64,000 nucleotides of DNA from Colwellia psychrerythraea (GTDB lineage Bacteria; Pseudomonadota; Gammaproteobacteria; Enterobacterales; Alteromonadaceae), in assembly GCF_000764225.1 (NCBI RefSeq), contig NZ_JQED01000055.1, positions 186,001 through 250,000 of the forward strand, written 5' to 3'. The translations under genes were made by a program, and so were the position numbers. The notes beneath the pieces were generated by a model. That model made no database searches and was not told the origin of the DNA. It worked only from the letters and a program-made list of their open reading frames with translations. Positions 36,258 through 45,850 of the stretch are shown here, in pieces (within the stretch, counting starts at the first letter, position 1; the number at the start of each line of letters is the position of its first letter).

Positions 36258-37277
36258 ATGAATAAAAAAAATTTAATGACACTAGCGGACATCGCTAAAT
36301 TAGCTAATGTATCTACATCAACGGCGTCTCGAGCACTAAGAAATAATCCTGTTATTAAACAGGCCACTAGAGACTTAGTTCAAGGGCTGGCTAAAGAACA
36401 TAACTTCAAAGTTAATGTCACTGCGAGTAAGCTGCGCACGCAAAAGACGAATACGATTGCTGTGGTTGTTATGTTAGAGCGTAAATCTGGACAAGTTATC
36501 TCTGATCCATTTTTAATGGAAATATTAGGCACTATCGCCGATGAGTTAACCAAGTTCGGTTATGATATGTTACTTACTACAACTAAAACTGCTACGCATG
36601 ATTGGTATAGTTATTACTATGAATCCAAACGTGCAGATGGATTAATTATTATTGGTCAAGGCGAGCATGACCAACGGGTTGAGTCGTTAGCAAGTACTAA
36701 GTTACCGTTTGTTGTTTGGGGTACTGAAATTCATGAGAATAGCTATACCACTATAGGAAGCGATAATAGAAAAGGTGGCTTTCTTGCGGTACAACATTTG
36801 ATTCAACAGGGCTGCAAACGTATTGCCTTTCTTGGTGATATTAATCATAACGAAGTAGAGCAGCGCTGGTTAGGTTATCAAGACGCACTAAAAGAAGCTA
36901 ATCTGCCGATAGAACATGGGCTGCAAATTAAAACAGATTTCACTTCTAATGATGGTTACTCAAAACTTCGCGATCACTTACTAATAGAAGATCAAGGTAT
37001 TGATGGTATTTTTGCGGTGAGTGATGCCATTGCGCTTGGGGCAAGTAAGTATCTGTTTGAGCAAAAAATTGAGGTGCCCCAAAAAATAGCTATTATTGGC
37101 TTTGATGATATAGCCATGTCAGAGTTTTGCTCGCCATCTTTATCAACTATTAAGCAAAATACTGCTGCGGGTGGTCGACTCTTGGTTAAGATCCTTTTAA
37201 ATAAAATTAACCAACAGCCCGTTAAGTCGCAGTTATTAGATGTAGAAGTCGTGCAAAGGCAATCAAGTCGCCGATAA
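36258..37277 (+). CDS. LacI-family regulator (second copy)
   Basis: A 339-residue LacI protein with HTH LADIAKLANVSTSTASRALR and a sugar-binding domain, clearly related to the protein at 29813 but with different residues in the recognition helix. The palindromic operators directly upstream suggest it controls itself, the divergent receptor and, through copies at 40.4 kb, GH65-pgmB and an MFS carrier. The Shine-Dalgarno is weak, as is common for repressors. Its 3' end overlaps the convergent pgmB by 15 bases. Confidence 0.94.
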   Translation: MNKKNLMTLADIAKLANVSTSTASRALRNNPVIKQATRDLVQGLAKEHNFKVNVTASKLRTQKTNTIAVVVMLERKSGQVISDPFLMEILGTIADELTKFGYDMLLTTTKTATHDWYSYYYESKRADGLIIIGQGEHDQRVESLASTKLPFVVWGTEIHENSYTTIGSDNRKGGFLAVQHLIQQGCKRIAFLGDINHNEVEQRWLGYQDALKEANLPIEHGLQIKTDFTSNDGYSKLRDHLLIEDQGIDGIFAVSDAIALGASKYLFEQKIEVPQKIAIIGFDDIAMSEFCSPSLSTIKQNTAAGGRLLVKILLNKINQQPVKSQLLDVEVVQRQSSRR

Positions 37278-37931
37278 TAAGAATGCCGTTTCGACTTGGT
37301 TAAAATCAAACTCACTCATGCTAGGGAAAACTAGATCTGCTTGCGTGAGTATTTGATTATCACCTATGCCTACAGCAAACATATTGGCTGATTTTATGGC
37401 GCGAACACCCGCAACAGCATCTTCCACTCCGATACAGTTTTTTGGTAATACGTTCAGCCCATGTGCTACTGAAAGAAAAATATCAGGTGCCGGTTTACTG
37501 TTAGCGACTGAGGCGGCATCCCCAATGAAATCAAATAAGTGCTCAATGCCGAGTTTACTAATAACTAAGCTCGCATTTTTACTAGCAGAGGCTAAGCCAA
37601 TTTTAACGTTAGACTTTTTTAATGCAGCAAAGCAGCTTAGTACTCCATCAAACAAATGACTTGGGTTAACCTCGTTGATTAGGGTTAGATATTGATCATT
37701 TTTTTCTTTGAGTAATTGTTCAAACTTTGCTGTGCCAACAGCTAAATTACCCTTAGCTAAAATGTATTTTAAAGAATTTTCACGATCGACACCTTTAAGC
37801 TTTTCATTGTCCTCTTTATCAAAGGTAATGTTGAGTTTATTAGCGATAGCTTGCCATGCTATAAAGTGTAATTCAGCGGTATCAGTTAACACACCGTCTA
37901 AGTCAAATATTACTGCGTCTGTTGTCATCAT
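37263..37931 (-). CDS. pgmB: beta-phosphoglucomutase
   Basis: A HAD-superfamily enzyme that converts beta-glucose 1-phosphate to glucose 6-phosphate. The 222 residues contain the nucleophile motif FDLDGVLTD, the LASASKN motif, and GVEDAVAGVRAI with the following acidic residues. GGAG precedes the ATG. It lies 28 bases after the GH65 phosphorylase gene, whose product it consumes, so both form one operon. The stop region overlaps the convergent LacI gene. Confidence 0.95.
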   Translation of the reverse strand: MMTTDAVIFDLDGVLTDTAELHFIAWQAIANKLNITFDKEDNEKLKGVDRENSLKYILAKGNLAVGTAKFEQLLKEKNDQYLTLINEVNPSHLFDGVLSCFAALKKSNVKIGLASASKNASLVISKLGIEHLFDFIGDAASVANSKPAPDIFLSVAHGLNVLPKNCIGVEDAVAGVRAIKSANMFAVGIGDNQILTQADLVFPSMSEFDFNQVETAFLLSAT

Positions 37932-37959
37932 TTAGTTCTCCACCAGTCTACTTTTTCGA

Positions 37960-40329
37960 TTAATCTTCATCAATTGCAATTTGCAAGGTTGGCTCTAGTT
38001 CAGTGAGTAAATATTCTTGTTGGTAATGTTTTAAAGAAAACTGTTTACCAGACAATAGCTGGTAAGTTATTTGCCCACGAGATAATGTTAATTGAACTTG
38101 GCAACCCAATAGCTTTAATTTAAAGCGTAAACCTTGCCATTGCTTTGGTAAATTAGGCTGAAAACTTGCGTAATTATCTCTGATGCGTAAGCCGGCAAAA
38201 CCTTGTGTAATACACATCCAAGAACCAGACATAGCGGCTGTATGCACACCATAATGGCTATTGTTATGTAAATTATTTAAATCCGTTAAAACGGTATTAT
38301 CAAAGTAATCAAAGGCAGCCTGATGATTGCCTGTTTCACTGTAAGCTAAGCTATGGGTGCACGCAGATAAGGTTGAGTCATGAGTGGTAATCGGTTCGTA
38401 AAAAGCCAAGTTATTTCGCTTTAAATGGATATCGACTTCATCATCTTGCAAAAAGTTGGCAAGGATCACATCCGCTTGTTTCAATACTTGATGACGATAA
38501 ATAACGAGTGGATGAAAGTTTAATAACAGCGGGTATTTATCTTTTGGCGTACCGTGAAAGTCCCAAGGTTTCTTATCCAAAAAACTATCATCTTGTGGGC
38601 TAATATTTTTCTCTGCTTGGTGCGGAAGATACATCTTGTCTACAATTTCTTGCCAAACATTCAGCTCTTCAACAGAAAGCTTTAGTTTAGTTAATAGCAG
38701 CTTGCATCGACTCTCATCGTTAGCCCTCAACTTATCTATGAGTTCAATTGCAAAAGATAAGTGGATTTTTGCCATTGAGTTAGTGTAATAATTGTTATTG
38801 ACCAATGCGGTATATTCATCTGGCCCAGTAACAGTATCAATGCAAAATTGGTTATCGTTATTCTTGTTAAAATGCCCTAATGAGGGCCATAATCGTGCTG
38901 TTTCAATAACAAGTTCAGCACCCTCATCCCAAATGAATTGCCAATCATCACTTGCTTTAAAATATTGTCTCACGGCATAGGCTATTGCTGCATTGATATG
39001 GTATTGCGCTGTTCCGGCAGGGAAAAAAGATGAACATTCTTCACCACTAATCGTACGCCAAGGAAATAAGGCACCTTGTTGATGACCCATTTCTGTTGCC
39101 CGGCTCTTTGCTTTTGCTAAACCATTAAAGCGATAGCTTAACAGGCTCTTTGCTACGTTTGGTTGAGTGTAGATGAAGTAAGGGATAATGTAGATCTCTG
39201 AATCCCAAAAGTAATGACCGTCATAACCTGGGCCAGTTAACCCTTTAGCAGCTATATTTCTTTGGCCATCTTTTCCTGCGGACATGGTTAAATGCAACAT
39301 ATTCAGCCTAATAGCTAATTGATGCTGGTCATTTCCTTCTATAGTTACATCACTATCTTGCCAAAACTTATTCATTAGTTGTTGGTGTAATTGTAAGTTT
39401 TCTTGGTAACCCAGGTTTTTAACACATAAAAGCTCTTCACGTGCTTGCGTGATTAATGCTTGCTCACATACTTGCGCGTGTTGTTGTGGATTAGCACTTG
39501 TTAATGTTTGCGGGCAAAGATATAAGCTGTATTTAGTGAAGGTAACTCTTTTGTCAGCCAGCGCTACTTCAAATTGCTCAGTCAATGTATTTTTACTGTA
39601 TGAACTGGTATTCATGTAGTTACTGTGCTGCTCAAACTGGTGACTTGTTGCAACAATCATCAAGCTTTTAGGAGCAGATAGTTGATGCATTAAGAAGGAA
39701 TATTCTGGTGTTGATAGTGACTCTACACACTTCAGTTTATCTAGTATTGATAAATTACCTATTCTAGGGTCATTGCCATTTTGATTCGTCGAATCACTTG
39801 CTTTAATCGAAGAGGTTATACGTAATTTACCCGTAAAATTTACCGCCTCTATTTGATAGTGATTTATCATCGTATTTTGCTGATGTTGACAGACTAATCG
39901 AGTGATATGCAGTACAATTTTTTTCCCTGAATCTGTGTGAAGTTGAATTACTTCATGGTAAGTGGCTTGGTGTAAGTTGATATGCCTCTTACCAAGGTTA
40001 TAAGGCTTGAAGATTTCATTTTCTGACGATATTTTAATGGTTTTAGTGTTAAAAGCTTGCATCATCTTATTATTGAATTGTGCAAAACCATAAGCCGATT
40101 CATCATATTCAATGGTCTCTCTACTATAAGAGCCATTGATATAAGTACCTTCACACTCTGGCTGAGTGAGATCACTTTCATAACCACTAGTGCCTCGCGT
40201 ACCTAAAGTACCATTACCTAATGAAAATAATGTTTCAATAACACCCTCTGAAAGGTGTGTTAGCTGATCTTGCGATAAAATCCACTGTTTTTCTTCGTCT
40301 GTAGCTAGGTAGTTATTTAAAGTTTTCAC
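37960..40329 (-). CDS. GH65 phosphorylase, probably maltose phosphorylase
   Basis: A 789-residue cytoplasmic enzyme cleaving an alpha-glucoside with phosphate to glucose and beta-glucose 1-phosphate. Family features include the N-terminal GNGTLGTRG stretch, the GYDGHYFWDSEIY segment and GPDEYTALVNNNYYTN with the general-acid Glu. Kojibiose or trehalose phosphorylase cannot be excluded, but maltose fits the neighbouring maltodextrin enzymes. The start is GTG with AAGG 7 bases upstream. It is divergent from an MFS gene across TGCAATCG-type operators and cotranscribed with pgmB. Confidence 0.9.
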   Translation of the reverse strand: MKTLNNYLATDEEKQWILSQDQLTHLSEGVIETLFSLGNGTLGTRGTSGYESDLTQPECEGTYINGSYSRETIEYDESAYGFAQFNNKMMQAFNTKTIKISSENEIFKPYNLGKRHINLHQATYHEVIQLHTDSGKKIVLHITRLVCQHQQNTMINHYQIEAVNFTGKLRITSSIKASDSTNQNGNDPRIGNLSILDKLKCVESLSTPEYSFLMHQLSAPKSLMIVATSHQFEQHSNYMNTSSYSKNTLTEQFEVALADKRVTFTKYSLYLCPQTLTSANPQQHAQVCEQALITQAREELLCVKNLGYQENLQLHQQLMNKFWQDSDVTIEGNDQHQLAIRLNMLHLTMSAGKDGQRNIAAKGLTGPGYDGHYFWDSEIYIIPYFIYTQPNVAKSLLSYRFNGLAKAKSRATEMGHQQGALFPWRTISGEECSSFFPAGTAQYHINAAIAYAVRQYFKASDDWQFIWDEGAELVIETARLWPSLGHFNKNNDNQFCIDTVTGPDEYTALVNNNYYTNSMAKIHLSFAIELIDKLRANDESRCKLLLTKLKLSVEELNVWQEIVDKMYLPHQAEKNISPQDDSFLDKKPWDFHGTPKDKYPLLLNFHPLVIYRHQVLKQADVILANFLQDDEVDIHLKRNNLAFYEPITTHDSTLSACTHSLAYSETGNHQAAFDYFDNTVLTDLNNLHNNSHYGVHTAAMSGSWMCITQGFAGLRIRDNYASFQPNLPKQWQGLRFKLKLLGCQVQLTLSRGQITYQLLSGKQFSLKHYQQEYLLTELEPTLQIAIDED

Positions 40330-40388
40330 ACGGTAACCTTATTTAATTGTTCTCTTCTGTTATTAATAATACAAGGTTATTAAAATTA

Positions 40389-40459
40389 TGCAATCGTTTG
40401 CAAAATAATATTTTTAAAGCTACTATTATTCAATGTTACTCATTATGCAATCGATAGTG
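40389..40459. promoter_or_regulatory. TGCAATCGATTGCA-type operator and partial second site
   Basis: TGCAATCGTTTGCA (40389-40402) and TGCAATCGATAGTG (40446-40459) lie between the divergent GH65 and MFS genes. The centres are 57 bases apart, which would suit looping by a LacI tetramer. Confidence 0.75.
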
Positions 40460-40536
40460 TTTACTGTTGTAGTGCGTAAATAATTCGTTAATTATTATTA
40501 ACTATGTTTATATGAAGTATATATTCGGGGAGTGTT

Positions 40537-41784
40537 ATGAAAAACTGGCGTATTAAATTATCTTTGTTACTCACTTATTTTGTTTTTGCTATTTTGCTTA
40601 ACAGTGTGGGTGTTGTGATTTTACAAGTTATTAATAACTTTGATATTAGTAAGCCTTCAGCCAGCATATTAGAAGGCTTTAAAGACTTACCCATTGCCTT
40701 GGTTTCTTTTTTAGTCGCTTCGTATTTACCTCGTTTTGGCTATCGAAAAGCAATTTTGATCGGGCTGACTCTTGTGACTATTGCTTGTTTAATTATGCCG
40801 CAGCTGCCTAGTTTTGCCATGAGTAAAGTATTATTTTTGTCCGTTGGTATTGGTTTTGCGTTAGTCAAAGTGTCTGTTTATTCAACCGTGGGTTTGATCA
40901 CTCATAATCGTCAAGAACATGCCTCATTTCTCAACATTATTGAGGGATTCTTTATGGTTGGAGTCTTATCTGGTTATTGGATCTTTGGCTTTTTTATCAC
41001 TCCAGATGAACCCAAATCCCTTGATTGGTTTGAGGTCTATTATTGGTTGGCATTATTATGCACAATAAATATTTTATTGTTATTATCAACACCTTTTGAA
41101 CAGGTTGATGCAACTGAAAACAAAGGGACAGCGTTTGACGAATTTGTTGCTATGATAAAACTAGTAAAAATACCCATGGTATACGTATTTGTCATCTCAG
41201 CTTTTTTATATGTTCTTATTGAACAAGGTATTGGTACTTGGTTACCCACATTTAATAATGAGGTACTTCACTTACCGACGGATATTAGTGTGCAGGTTAC
41301 CAGTATTTTTGCTGCATGTTTAGCTATCGGTCGGTTAGGAGCGGGTGCAATACTAAGGCGTATTAATTGGTATGTATTACTGAATGCTTGTTTGTTGGGC
41401 ATGGCCATCTTAATCTTATTGACACTACCGTTGACAAAAGACCTTGTGGTGAATGCCAATGTTGATTGGCATAATTTACCTTTAGCGGCTTGGTTATTTC
41501 CTTTTATTGGGCTTTTTATGGCGCCCATTTACCCGGCAATAAATTCTGTAATTTTAAGTGCGTTACCACAAAGAAGACATGCCGCAATGACAGGGTTAAT
41601 TGTACTATTCTCGGCACTAGGAGGGACGACGGGCTCTATGATTACAGGCGTTGTTTTTTCGGCTTTTGATGGGCAAACAGCGTTTTATTTTACTTTATTA
41701 CCGATTGTGGTTATTGCACTGATGTTAGCGCTATTGAAGTCTCATGTGGAGTCGAATGAACTCACGAATGCAGTGAAAGTATAA
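40537..41784 (+). CDS. MFS transporter, probable sugar carrier
   Basis: A 415-residue carrier with about 12 hydrophobic segments. The first loops (GFKDLPIALVSFLVASYLPR then FGYRKAILIG) resemble FucP-like and related sugar:proton symporters. It is divergent from GH65-pgmB and shares their operators, which suggests uptake of maltose, glucose or a related glucan product. The exact sugar cannot be read from sequence. It is convergent with the second glucokinase gene, and no good terminator is visible between them. Confidence 0.85.
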   Translation: MKNWRIKLSLLLTYFVFAILLNSVGVVILQVINNFDISKPSASILEGFKDLPIALVSFLVASYLPRFGYRKAILIGLTLVTIACLIMPQLPSFAMSKVLFLSVGIGFALVKVSVYSTVGLITHNRQEHASFLNIIEGFFMVGVLSGYWIFGFFITPDEPKSLDWFEVYYWLALLCTINILLLLSTPFEQVDATENKGTAFDEFVAMIKLVKIPMVYVFVISAFLYVLIEQGIGTWLPTFNNEVLHLPTDISVQVTSIFAACLAIGRLGAGAILRRINWYVLLNACLLGMAILILLTLPLTKDLVVNANVDWHNLPLAAWLFPFIGLFMAPIYPAINSVILSALPQRRHAAMTGLIVLFSALGGTTGSMITGVVFSAFDGQTAFYFTLLPIVVIALMLALLKSHVESNELTNAVKV

Positions 41785-41994
41785 TTAGGAGGAAGGTATA
41801 CTAAGTTTTGAATTGGTATGAGTGCTATTCGTTTGTAAGGTCTACTCAATCGTTTTGAAGTGTTGCTGGATAGTACTGAATAATGTCTTGTGCTCATTGC
41901 AAGGAAATAAGGGAAAAACTGATAGGTCTAGATTAAGAAATAATAAAAACAAGGCAGGCTTGACTTTATTATCTCTTAATCAAATTTAAGCTTA

Positions 41995-43020
41995 TTATAA
42001 CAAGCATGCTGCAGCGCCGAGCAATCCTGGTTGCTGTTCAGTAATCACATAGGTAGGGGCTTGCTTTGTAATAGATGATAGTCTTCCTTTAGTTTCAAAG
42101 CGCACTCTAAAGTCACTCTCCTTTAAATAATCAACAAAACGCGGCACTATACCACCCGCAATATAAACACCGCCTTGGCTATTCATTATTAAGGCAAGGT
42201 TACCGGCAAAGCTACCCAGCACATCACAAAAGAGCGTCAGGGTTTGCTGACAGACAGCACAAGTGGCATTCAGTGCTTTAGTGGTAATATCCTTCGCAGT
42301 AAGTTTATCTTCAATGGTGGTAATTTCTTTGCCATGATTAATAAATAATAAGGCCTGATAGATTTGCTCTAAGCCATAACCTGATAATAACTGCTCGTAT
42401 GAAACACGCTTTTTAAACCCATGGATAAAGTTCATCACGTGTTGCTCTATTTCATTAACCGGAGCAAAATCAATATGGCCACCTTCACCGCTGATACAGT
42501 GCCATTGCTCATTGCCTGACATAGTTAATGGTACTAAGTTAGCAACGCCTAACCCTGTACCTGGGCCACAGACTGAAATAGGTTTATCGGCAATAGTTTC
42601 GCCGCCACCTACTTTAACTTTTTGCTGTTCGGACAATAGCGGAATGGCCATGGCTATTGCGGTGTAGTCATTGATAAAACGTAATGAGTGTAAATTTAAC
42701 GCTTGCTTAAGTTCATTTTGCGAGAACTGCCAAGGTAAATTGGTCATGCTAATCAAGTCATTATCGACTGGGCAGGCAATAGCAAAACACGCATTAATCA
42801 CCAAGCCATTGAGCTCTTTAGCAGCAATATAATGGGCAACCACATCCGCTAAGCTGGGAAACTCTTTGCACTGATAGGTCTCAATAGCATGAATATCAAT
42901 GTCACGAGTTTTCGTGCCGAACTTTGCCGTTGCTTGCGCTAAGCGAATATTGGTACCGCCAATATCGGCAATTAGATTGATATTGGCGTGTTCTTTGGTG
43001 TGAAATAAATTTGTATTCAT
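41995..43020 (-). CDS. glk: glucokinase (second copy)
   Basis: A 341-residue glucokinase, nearly identical to the first copy except for the first 15 or so residues, one Ile/Val exchange and the last few residues. All motifs (LIADIGGTN, FINDYTAIA, CGPGTGLG) are intact. It starts at the ATG three bases after the GH31 stop, so it is the second gene of a GH31-glk unit controlled from the 45.6-45.8 kb operators. The two copies thus sit under different promoters. Confidence 0.95.
   Translation of the reverse strand: MNTNLFHTKEHANINLIADIGGTNIRLAQATAKFGTKTRDIDIHAIETYQCKEFPSLADVVAHYIAAKELNGLVINACFAIACPVDNDLISMTNLPWQFSQNELKQALNLHSLRFINDYTAIAMAIPLLSEQQKVKVGGGETIADKPISVCGPGTGLGVANLVPLTMSGNEQWHCISGEGGHIDFAPVNEIEQHVMNFIHGFKKRVSYEQLLSGYGLEQIYQALLFINHGKEITTIEDKLTAKDITTKALNATCAVCQQTLTLFCDVLGSFAGNLALIMNSQGGVYIAGGIVPRFVDYLKESDFRVRFETKGRLSSITKQAPTYVITEQQPGLLGAAACLL
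42007..42975. repeat. long direct repeat, right copy (glucokinase)
   Basis: Partner of 32676-33644. The flanks on both sides diverge completely, so the repeat is confined to the glucokinase coding region. Confidence 0.93.
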
Positions 43021-43023
43021 GAC

Positions 43024-45570
43024 TTATTGTATCGTTAAGGTTATAGGTTGATGCTGCCAAGCAAAAGTGACGGTTAAGGTATTGCTTTTCTCTTGCCAAA
43101 GACCAGTTTTTATTACTTTATTGTTCAATTTGATCTTGCTTGGGGCTTGCGTGATATTATGAATAACGACAGTCATGTTACGCTCTTTAGGCATGCCGCT
43201 ATAACCTTTTCCTTTGCGGATAAGGCTTATGCTCAACTGTTGCTGCTGTTGATTAGCTGAAAATTGTAGTAACTCAAATAAACCTTTTTCAATCGCTTGA
43301 TAAGTTTTGCCATCATCTTCATACATCTCATAGTCAGCGGTAGCGACTGAATCATCTGCATAATAATGTAAGGTTAATTTACTGGCGTCATAATCCTGTG
43401 TTGATTGAATATCATCATTCATGGGAATAAAGGCACCGGCGCGCACTAGTACTGGCAGTCTCTCTAAAGAGGTTGGTAAATTGATGGTTTGATTGCCCTG
43501 ATATTTTTTACTTGGCTCATTCTTATTAGCAAAATAATCAAACCAAACGCCAACAGGTAAATCTATTGCGACAGAGCTGACATCAGCTGAAACAACAGGT
43601 GTTACTAGAAAAGCATCACCCCACAAGTAACTGCTCGCGTTATCAAATGCAGTTAAGTTAGCCTTATTTTCTAGCTTGTCTTTAACTGCTTGGGCAGAAC
43701 TCTCTTCAAACTGTTGCTCAAAAAAGAGCGGACGCATTAACGGCATGCCAGTAGTACTATTTTGATAGGCTAGGGTGTAGTTGTATGGCAGCAGGTTATA
43801 TCTTAATTTTATGTACTCTCGTAAAATATCTTGCGTGCGTTTGTCATGAAATACCACTTCAGGCGCAATGTTATCTTGGGCGTGTGGACGGTAAATAGGT
43901 TGGAAAACACCATATTGCAACCAACGGATATACATTTCTTGGTCAAACTTCTCGCCGCCGGCAAAACCACCTAAATCAGAGTGAGTATAAGCCATGCCTA
44001 ATACACTCATTTGCAAGCTCAACTCAACTTGCGGTTTTAAGCCACCCCAAGAGCGACTAACGTCACCTGTCCACGGGATCATGCCATAACGCTGTGAACC
44101 AGCAAAACCTGAACGCATTAGAATAAATGGTCGCTGATCAGGGCTCATGGTAAGTTGATTCTCAAAAACCATTTTTGCCCATTGATGACCATACACATTA
44201 TGTATGGCGTCAGCATTAACGACACTGCCATCGCTAAGAGTATGTAAGGTATCGCTAGGATGAACTTCTGGCTCACCTAAATCACCCCACCAACCAGCTA
44301 CACCTTGCTGATAAAGTTTTCGGTAAATATTGTTAAACCATTGCTGACCTTTGTTATTAAAGACGTCAACTAAACCGGTATTACCAAAGTAAAAGTCGAA
44401 TTGCTTAGCTTTACCTTGTGCATCTTTAGCTAATGCCTGGGATTCAACAGCATCTTGCCACTTGCCAGAAGTACTTAGCACAAAGGGTTCAGTGATCAAA
44501 ATAGTGTTTACGCCTTGCTCTTTAATATCACTTATCATTTTTTCAGGCTCAGGGAAGGCATTTTTATCCCAAGCCAGATTGCCCATATGACCTTTAATAT
44601 CTTTACCAAACCAATATAAATCTAGAATTAACGCATCAAGGGGGAAATCTAAATCGATAAATTTATTGACCGTATTTCGTACTTCGGCTTCTGAGCGATA
44701 GCCAAAACGTGAAGCATAGTTACCTAAAGACCAACGTGGAGGTAGCGGTTGTTTACCGGTAACATCAACATAGTTGTTGAGCAGCTTAGGGTAAGTGTCA
44801 GCAGAAAAAACAATATAAGCCATACGACCGGCAATGGCAGAAAACTCAAGAGTATTCTTTTCTTTTTTCGCTAAATCCATATAGCCCTTGGCTGAGTTAT
44901 CAAATAGCACAATATATTTATTACTCGACATTACTGCGGGTATTGAGAAATTCATTTGTTCTGACTGTGTGGTATAGCCGTAATGCGCTCGGTTATATAA
45001 AGGGAAACTATGACCGCGTCTATCCATTCCCAATACACGTTCACCGCCGCCGAGCAGCTTTTCAGTATCATTTAAGTGAAAGCGAAACCCTTGAACGGCT
45101 ATTTTTTCAGCTTCTTCAACGAAGGTATCGCGAAAGAAACCTTGTTGTTCGGCGATAAGTAATGTGTCTTCCTGCTGCTTATTTTTCTGGTAATAACTAA
45201 TAGCAAAGGGCGTTTTTTTGATCACCGCGCTCAGCTTATTTACGGTTAAGGTCAGCTGATCCTTATCTTCTTTTATAACAAACTTACTATTATGGGCATT
45301 TTCTTTAATAGCGAAAGAGGGCAGGTGACTCGCCGGCAGCTTGTCCTCAAGGTTTTGGTAATGTACCGCTATGGCACTTTCACCGTAAGCACTCAAGGTG
45401 ACTGTTACTGAGTCTGTGGTGATAACGACACTATCATCCGCTAATTTATGATTGAGGTAATTCCCCGAACTTGCCAATGTCGGCGTAGATATAACCAAGC
45501 AAGTTAATAAGGCAATGACTAAACAAGTTAATGAATGAATGGTGAAGTATTTCAATGTGAATAAACGCAA
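43024..45570 (-). CDS. GH31 alpha-glucosidase, exported
   Basis: An 848-residue glycoside hydrolase of family 31 that releases glucose from alpha-glucan ends. A signal peptide (ending TLAS) points to the periplasm or outer membrane. The catalytic nucleophile region GWWGDLGEPEVHP and the acid/base region PWTGDVSRSWGGL are present. The start is TTG with AAGGG seven bases upstream. It is divergent from a GH13 gene across three TACGTA-type operators and forms an operon with the second glucokinase. Confidence 0.92.
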   Translation of the reverse strand: MRLFTLKYFTIHSLTCLVIALLTCLVISTPTLASSGNYLNHKLADDSVVITTDSVTVTLSAYGESAIAVHYQNLEDKLPASHLPSFAIKENAHNSKFVIKEDKDQLTLTVNKLSAVIKKTPFAISYYQKNKQQEDTLLIAEQQGFFRDTFVEEAEKIAVQGFRFHLNDTEKLLGGGERVLGMDRRGHSFPLYNRAHYGYTTQSEQMNFSIPAVMSSNKYIVLFDNSAKGYMDLAKKEKNTLEFSAIAGRMAYIVFSADTYPKLLNNYVDVTGKQPLPPRWSLGNYASRFGYRSEAEVRNTVNKFIDLDFPLDALILDLYWFGKDIKGHMGNLAWDKNAFPEPEKMISDIKEQGVNTILITEPFVLSTSGKWQDAVESQALAKDAQGKAKQFDFYFGNTGLVDVFNNKGQQWFNNIYRKLYQQGVAGWWGDLGEPEVHPSDTLHTLSDGSVVNADAIHNVYGHQWAKMVFENQLTMSPDQRPFILMRSGFAGSQRYGMIPWTGDVSRSWGGLKPQVELSLQMSVLGMAYTHSDLGGFAGGEKFDQEMYIRWLQYGVFQPIYRPHAQDNIAPEVVFHDKRTQDILREYIKLRYNLLPYNYTLAYQNSTTGMPLMRPLFFEQQFEESSAQAVKDKLENKANLTAFDNASSYLWGDAFLVTPVVSADVSSVAIDLPVGVWFDYFANKNEPSKKYQGNQTINLPTSLERLPVLVRAGAFIPMNDDIQSTQDYDASKLTLHYYADDSVATADYEMYEDDGKTYQAIEKGLFELLQFSANQQQQQLSISLIRKGKGYSGMPKERNMTVVIHNITQAPSKIKLNNKVIKTGLWQEKSNTLTVTFAWQHQPITLTIQ

Positions 45571-45643
45571 AACAATACCCTTAAGGTTGAGGGGAATACG
45601 AGAGTGCTAACGATAATAACCCTAGTCTACCGCAGGCAGCATC

Positions 45644-45730
45644 TTGAATACGTATGCAAGCTGGTATAAGTATTCCATAAGTATTACATACGTATGCAAT
45701 TTAAGGGATTTGTTATACATACGTATGCAA
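45644..45730. promoter_or_regulatory. three TACGTA-type LacI operators between GH31 and GH13 genes
   Basis: TTGAATACGTATGCAA (45644-45659), TTACATACGTATGCAA (45684-45699) and ATACATACGTATGCAA (45715-45730). Centres are 40 and 31 bases apart, near whole helical turns. They serve both divergent operons. Confidence 0.85.
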
Positions 45731-45850
45731 AGCCTTTCAGCTAACTTTTTATTTGCGTATTCTTATTTGAAAGAATTATTAAATGCTTGAATCACGACTG
45801 TTGATAATAACTATTACCAGTTGAACAAGTATCAGTGTTGGGGTTTTCAA

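Noticed and set aside
32658-43020. Glucokinase duplication as a transposon or composite element
   Set aside because: The repeat stops within the coding region on both sides, with no inverted ends or transposase.
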